A stretch of 64,000 nucleotides of DNA from Dactylonectria macrodidyma. Taxonomy: Eukaryota > Ascomycota > Sordariomycetes > Hypocreales > Nectriaceae. The stretch covers positions 2,356,001-2,420,000 of the forward strand of contig JAGMUV010000004.1 of assembly GCA_020744425.1 (NCBI GenBank), read 5' to 3'. Below, in pieces: positions 59,583 through 64,000 of the stretch. The position numbers and the translations under genes are program-made. Every line of letters begins with the position of its first letter. The first letter of the stretch is position 1. Below the pieces are notes generated by a model. It made no database searches. It was not told where the DNA came from and saw nothing but the letters and a program-made list of their open reading frames with translations.

Positions 59583-61198
59583 GGGTGGACATACCACCTG
59601 AAAGCCAAAAGTGGAAGAGTAAGTCCAAATCCCTTCAACGCAGTTAGGCCATGCTAACTGTCTGTGCATAGAACAGCCAAGTAACTCTTGTATCGGCGCA
59701 TGTCCCAGAGTCATCGCCCCCTGCCCAGAATTTGACGGAGTTTTGTGCCCTCGAAGGACATCCTGGAAGTTTGGAGAAAGATTCGCATTGCATCAAGCGG
59801 CTCATAGGCTGAAGAGATGGTGTTCAGATGGTGTTCCACGCGTCATGGATCGTTGCAAGGGCTGCGGGGTCGTACTGCTTTCCTTCCTGTCGTTCTCTCC
59901 CGATGTTGACCTTGAAAGTTTTCTATGTGGGTGTTTGTGTCGTTGTTTTTCGGAATGCCATGGGAAACTAGATTGAATACTTCCAGCAGATATTGAATAC
60001 TTTGCCACTTGGCCCCTGAATCCGATCGCGTCATAAGACCTTCTGTTCTTGGCAGCAGCTCGGGTCGTGGTGAGCTGAGAATGAGTCTAGGAGACGCGCA
60101 GCGTTGGCGCGTTCGCACTGCCCAGCTGAACCTGTACAGCATCCGCACACATGTGCAGATTCATTGGTCGTGGGGCCAACCATGGCCACTTGAAGTCAGC
60201 AATGAGAGAATTATCAGCGGCTTCCAATTACCAATTCAATTCATTGATAACCTAGAGGTTGTCCAATGCAGAGCCAGCTAGGTATCCGCCATGACACTTG
60301 TCGTGGCTGAGCCATTGGTCATCCGATCTCCTTCCGTCGTCAGGAGATCCCTGGTCGCGCGTATCGTGAGATCGTCCAATTTCCCCCCACCGGAGTACGA
60401 GCAGCAACCAACGTAAAGGAAGATGGGTCAAAGGATGTGCAAAAGAGGAAGAAGAGAAGAATGGGAAGGGGAAGCGAAATAAACGCTAAATGGATGAAAC
60501 GTTTTTGGTAAGGAGTAAAGTGGTTACCAAGGTAGGTATCTACCTTACCTTATCCGAGAGTTCATATTAGATCTTGGAGGTACGTACCCCAGATCCCAGA
60601 ACCCAGCGACAATAATAAATTAATTCACTCACCTGTACGGTTATGTATCTGCGACAAACAACGAAAATGCCAAACGGTTTACATCTTTGAGTGTTTCGAC
60701 GACGTGCCTCTTCACGAGTCTTATACTCGGACGCTTCCGGACACTTGTCCTCCACGTCATACCCAGAGTTGCATAGCCCCGATGCTGCGTGAACCAACTG
60801 ATTAATTGGAGGTCAGTTGATTGATTACGCATCTCGAGACTTTGAGCTTTATTTGTAACATCGGGGGGGGCTTAGGGTGTGCCTTCGGCGATAACTCGAT
60901 CTGACCCGAATAAGCTCGAGGTAACCGCCATTAGGCGGCAAGGGGCGCTAAGCTCTCCAGCTCCGACTCACTCGGCGAGAGGTGACTCAACCATGAGAAA
61001 ACAGAACTTAGGAATCATTTCCCATGGCGAGCGAGATATATAACGTCCGACAGTTTCCAGAGGGTTGTTCCAGAATTCTTTTCGCCGCCTGTGGCAAACC
61101 TGCACGAATCAGGCCGCGCGTCACTAGCTCCATCCAAACACGACCTTTCACCACCAACACGATCCCTCCATTGCAGAGTTGCCACAACAGCCAAGGCT
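59583..61198. other. Intergenic
   Basis: About 1.6 kb without a supported gene; the last 150 bp are the leader of the RNA cyclase gene. Confidence 0.45.
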
Positions 61199-62509
61199 AT
61201 GAAGCCGATCGAAATCGATGGCAGGACGGGAGAGGGTGGCGGACAAGTCGTCCGAGTGGCCATTTGCCTGGCTGCTATCACCACTCAGTCCGTGATCATC
61301 ACGAACGTCAGGGGCAATAGAGGAGGAGTCAAAGGGGGAGGTAACCGGCGCCGCGCCCTTCCCGAGCGGTGTCGACTCAGCAACGATGACTGACTCGAAC
61401 CGCGTCTAGGGCTCAAGAGCCAGCATGTCACTTCTATCCGTTGGCTGGCCGAGGCGACGGACGCCGAGGTCGAGGGCCTAAGCGTTGGCTCAAAGACGAT
61501 TTCGTTTTTCCCCCGACGCGCTCCCTCAGAGTTAGTGCAGAGAAACATAAAGATCTCAGCCGACTCAGGGGCAGCAAGCACCCTTTTAATCCTACAGGCC
61601 ATTTTTCCGTTTCTCCTCTTTTCAGGCAACCATAATGGCGACCCAGTCGAGCTGGAGGTCTCAGGGGGCACCAACGTGTCGTTCTCGTTGAGCTACGACT
61701 ACCTGGACCTAGTCCTCCTTCCCGTCCTCGAAGAACGCTTCGGGATCCAGGTTGAAAGGAGGTTGATTCGCCGAGGCTGGAGCCTTGGACCCCCGTCGAA
61801 AGGCTCGTTCTGGATGAAAATTCGCCCGCTCTCCGTCGGTGGGCAGCTTCAGTTCAAGGCAGCAGCGCCTCGAACGACCCCCGGGCCCTATGAAGTAACA
61901 AACGTAGACGTCACCATGGTGGTGCCTGGCACCGTGCACGAGGGGCTCCAAAACGCCTTGGTCAAGGACCTCGACCTGCTCTTCCCGGGTGCTAACGTCG
62001 ACTTCAAGCTGGTAGAAGACTCTCATCTTGAAACCAGGTGGTATATTCTGCTCGTTGCCCACTCAAAAGATGGCAGACGGTTCGGCAAGGACTATCTGGG
62101 CTCGATGCCGAAAAAGGGCAAGATGAGAGGCCTCTTCACGGCGCAGGTCTCGGACAAGTTGTGTCGAGGACTGTTCGAGGAAGTGAACCATGGTGGCGAA
62201 GTCGACGAGCACCTCCAGGATCAACTCATATGTTTCCAGGCCCTCTGCAACGGCTATTCTTCGTTTCCTCGTGGCGATAGTCCCGACGAAGCTTCGCTCG
62301 GTGTGGTCATCGATGCTCTAGGCAACCTAGACATTAGAGACGCGAGAATGCGGAAGGAAAAGAATCATGAGCCCTTTGGCCACGGCTCGTTGCACACTCG
62401 GACGGCGAGGTTTGTCGTCAGTGAGTTGCTACCTGCGGTAGAATTTTACAACAAAGGTGATTTGGTTAAGGGGTCTGGGTTGCTAGTCAAACCTCCAGTT
62501 GATAATTGA
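61199..62509 (+). CDS. RNA 3'-terminal phosphate cyclase family protein (RtcA type)
   Basis: 413 residues from exons 61199-61340 and 61410-62509. The family makes 2',3'-cyclic phosphate ends on RNA using ATP (RtcA) or, in the Rcl1 branch, acts without catalysis in ribosome biogenesis. The start IEIDGRTGEGGGQVVRVAIC is the RtcA nucleotide-binding signature. GGLKSQHVTSIRWLAEAT spans the intron and confirms it, SADSGAASTLLILQAIFPFL is the second conserved block and HGSLHTRTARFVVSELLPAV the C-terminal block. The HxxTA region carrying the adenylated His of RtcA appears as HTRTARFV, so a catalytic cyclase is more likely than Rcl1. The ATG at 61199 gives the usual short leader; upstream in-frame ATGs only add non-conserved sequence. 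Confidence 0.92.
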
Positions 62510-62924
62510 GTCTTTGAGGCTACCTCATCTAAGTAGGCGTCTATCACAATTGGTGGGCCGCCCGCATCAAAGGAAGGCAATCAACATGATACAAGCCTAA
62601 TAAAATCGAGAACGGCCTGAGGCCCTCTTGTGTCTCGTGATAACTCATGTGCGTGTGACGTGTGCGGTTTTAGAGCCTATGGATGCGGACCCAGCGTCGA
62701 CTCTGTAACACCACTTACTCTCTGTAGACCCCCACCAAATGAGTCAAGAAACACTGACACAAAATTCTCTCACTTCTCACACGAGTAAGGCACTTAATGA
62801 GGCCGGCCACTATTGACGCCCTAGGTGATATGGTTGCACCGACTTTGCAGTGGTATATTTTGTGGCTAATCCTATTTGGAAGTGCACGTCGCGCTCACAG
62901 GTTGATGCCCAAGCCCTCATACGA
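62510..62924. other. Convergent 3' region
   Basis: About 415 bp between converging stops; no gene. Confidence 0.5.
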
Positions 62925-63942
62925 CTACAGCTTCGGTGAAGCAGGGACGGACCCAAACCTATATTGCGCCCACCCAAAACTACCCTCGTGTAACGTCCAA
63001 GTCTGCTTGCCCCAATCCTCACCCGCTGCTCCTGCCGCGATATACACAGGCATCAAGTGGTCCATAAAGGGGTGTGCTTGATGCGCGTCGCCGCGTTTAG
63101 TGACGGCTGCCATCTTTTCCTCTCGCAGCGCGGGGTCGACCTCGACGGCCTCTTTCAACGCGTTGTCGAAACTCACGGTATACGGCATTGGCTCGTTGTT
63201 TCCCTCATACATGTAATGCATGTCGCGAAGGTTGTGAACCGACATGCCAGCACCGATGATAACGATGCCTTGCTCTCGCAACGCAGCGACGGCGCGACCC
63301 AAGGCATAGTGAGCATGGGGATCCTCGTTCTTATACAGGGAAACTTGGACCAGGGGTACGTTTAGAGGGTTAGTTTCCGGGTTGAACGCTGTGACCATGG
63401 TGAGTATCTTCGTCTTGTGAGTCGGGACCGCTTTGACATACCGACGTGAAAGCCAGACCAAACGCCGTGGTCAAGGCCGCGCTTGACTCCATGTGACTGG
63501 ATTCCGGCTTCGGATAGCATGACCATAATCTTACTTGCGAGCTCGGGGTCTCCCTTGTTGGGATATTTTGCCTTGTAGAAGTGGTCCGGGAAGCCATAGA
63601 AACTGGGACTTGGTTAGCATTTCAGGCCGGTACGTATGGCGAATTTAGGCTCAAAGGCATACTCATAGATCAGGTCCATTTGCACTTCTTTGTTGACGTG
63701 GATGGCACCCTCTTCGCCCATCCAATGAGCCGAAAATACAACGACAGCCTTTGGCTTGACCTGCTGCGTGATCTCCTTACCAATCTGTTGGAGGATTGGG
63801 TACACGGGGTGCTTGGTTTGGTACTGAACATCCGGCTGTGGTGGGGGTTGCTGTTAGACGAATTCTCTCATCTATATACGAGTGAATAACTCACCCCTCC
63901 ATGGCTGAAAAAGTAAACGGGTGTTCTTGGTGTTATCGCCAT
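62925..63942 (-). CDS. DODA-type extradiol aromatic ring-opening dioxygenase (LigB superfamily)
   Basis: 281 residues from minus-strand exons 63942-63895, 63835-63663, 63602-63442 and 63388-62925; all four join in frame. The metal-binding histidines of the LigB fold are in VYFFSHGG (H14), VVFSAHWMG and the C-terminal DAHQAHPFMDHLMPVYIAAG; LDHGVWSGFHVAF and GAGMSVHNLRDM carry the other conserved histidines. DOPA-type dioxygenases cleave catechol rings, such as 4,5-cleavage of DOPA in betalain and fungal pigment routes; the substrate here is unknown. Length fits the family (about 260-290). The start MAITPRTPVYFF is the family norm, and the upstream frame meets a TAG. The gene converges with the RNA cyclase gene. 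Confidence 0.92.
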
Positions 63943-64000
63943 CTTTGCTGGTGAAGACGCACTAGAAGCAGCAGCACTGGTACTCTGTTGTGTTGAGAAC
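63943..64000. other. Upstream leader of the dioxygenase gene at window edge
   Basis: 58 bp of probable 5'UTR; nothing else visible. Confidence 0.4.

Noticed and set aside
1..64000. CRISPR arrays, rRNA genes and complete transposons
   Set aside because: None seen; no long terminal or inverted repeats, transposase or reverse transcriptase motifs were found by eye.

Overview
The window is nuclear DNA from a filamentous ascomycete, most likely a Sordariomycete. Genes have short GT-AG introns (about 46-100 nt) with CTAAC-type branch points and are compactly arranged. The gene content also fits: NIMA kinase, fungal Tom5, the Spp1 subunit of COMPASS, an AA9 lytic polysaccharide monooxygenase and a TPR-CHAT protein. 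The genus cannot be fixed from sequence reading alone. All exon models were built by hand from splice signals, reading-frame arithmetic and family motifs. No database search was run.

Layout. 1-23.5 kb is a dense housekeeping block: NIMA-type kinase (-, cut by the window edge), ankyrin-BTB protein (+), choline kinase (-), zinc alcohol dehydrogenase (-), HDHD5/CECR5-type HAD hydrolase (-), SCO1 (-), Spp1-like PHD protein (+), Sqt1 (+), the 50-residue Tom5 (+), Nup54/Nup57 (-) and complex I subunit NDUFA8 (+). 23.5-31 kb holds no recognisable gene. It ends in the long leader, probably carrying a 450-nt 5'UTR intron, of a secreted CAP/PR-1-like protein (31.0-32.0 kb, +). Next come a copper amine oxidase (+) and quinolinate phosphoribosyltransferase (-).

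37.3-41.1 kb is a wrecked TPR-CHAT gene with four in-frame stops and about four frameshifts. Its C-terminal CHAT protease domain is still open, with His and Cys in place. A secreted AA9 LPMO (-) follows at 41.9-42.9 kb. 43-58.6 kb is gene-poor accessory DNA. It contains an orphan signal peptide, a degenerate secreted PAN/apple-like gene, short gene fragments, and a small two-exon gene whose prion-like tail lies beyond an in-frame TAA. The last block, 58.6-64 kb, has an uncharacterised disordered protein (+), an RNA 3'-phosphate cyclase-family protein (+) and a DODA/LigB extradiol dioxygenase (-).

The intact genes mostly serve independent housekeeping roles: mitochondrial import and respiration, ribosome assembly, lipid and NAD synthesis. 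I see no co-regulated biosynthetic cluster. The most interesting signal is in the accessory half. Several genes there carry nonsense codons, many explainable by C-to-T (or G-to-A) transitions as in repeat-induced point mutation. They include a CHAT protease gene of a kind linked to immunity and cell death in other systems.
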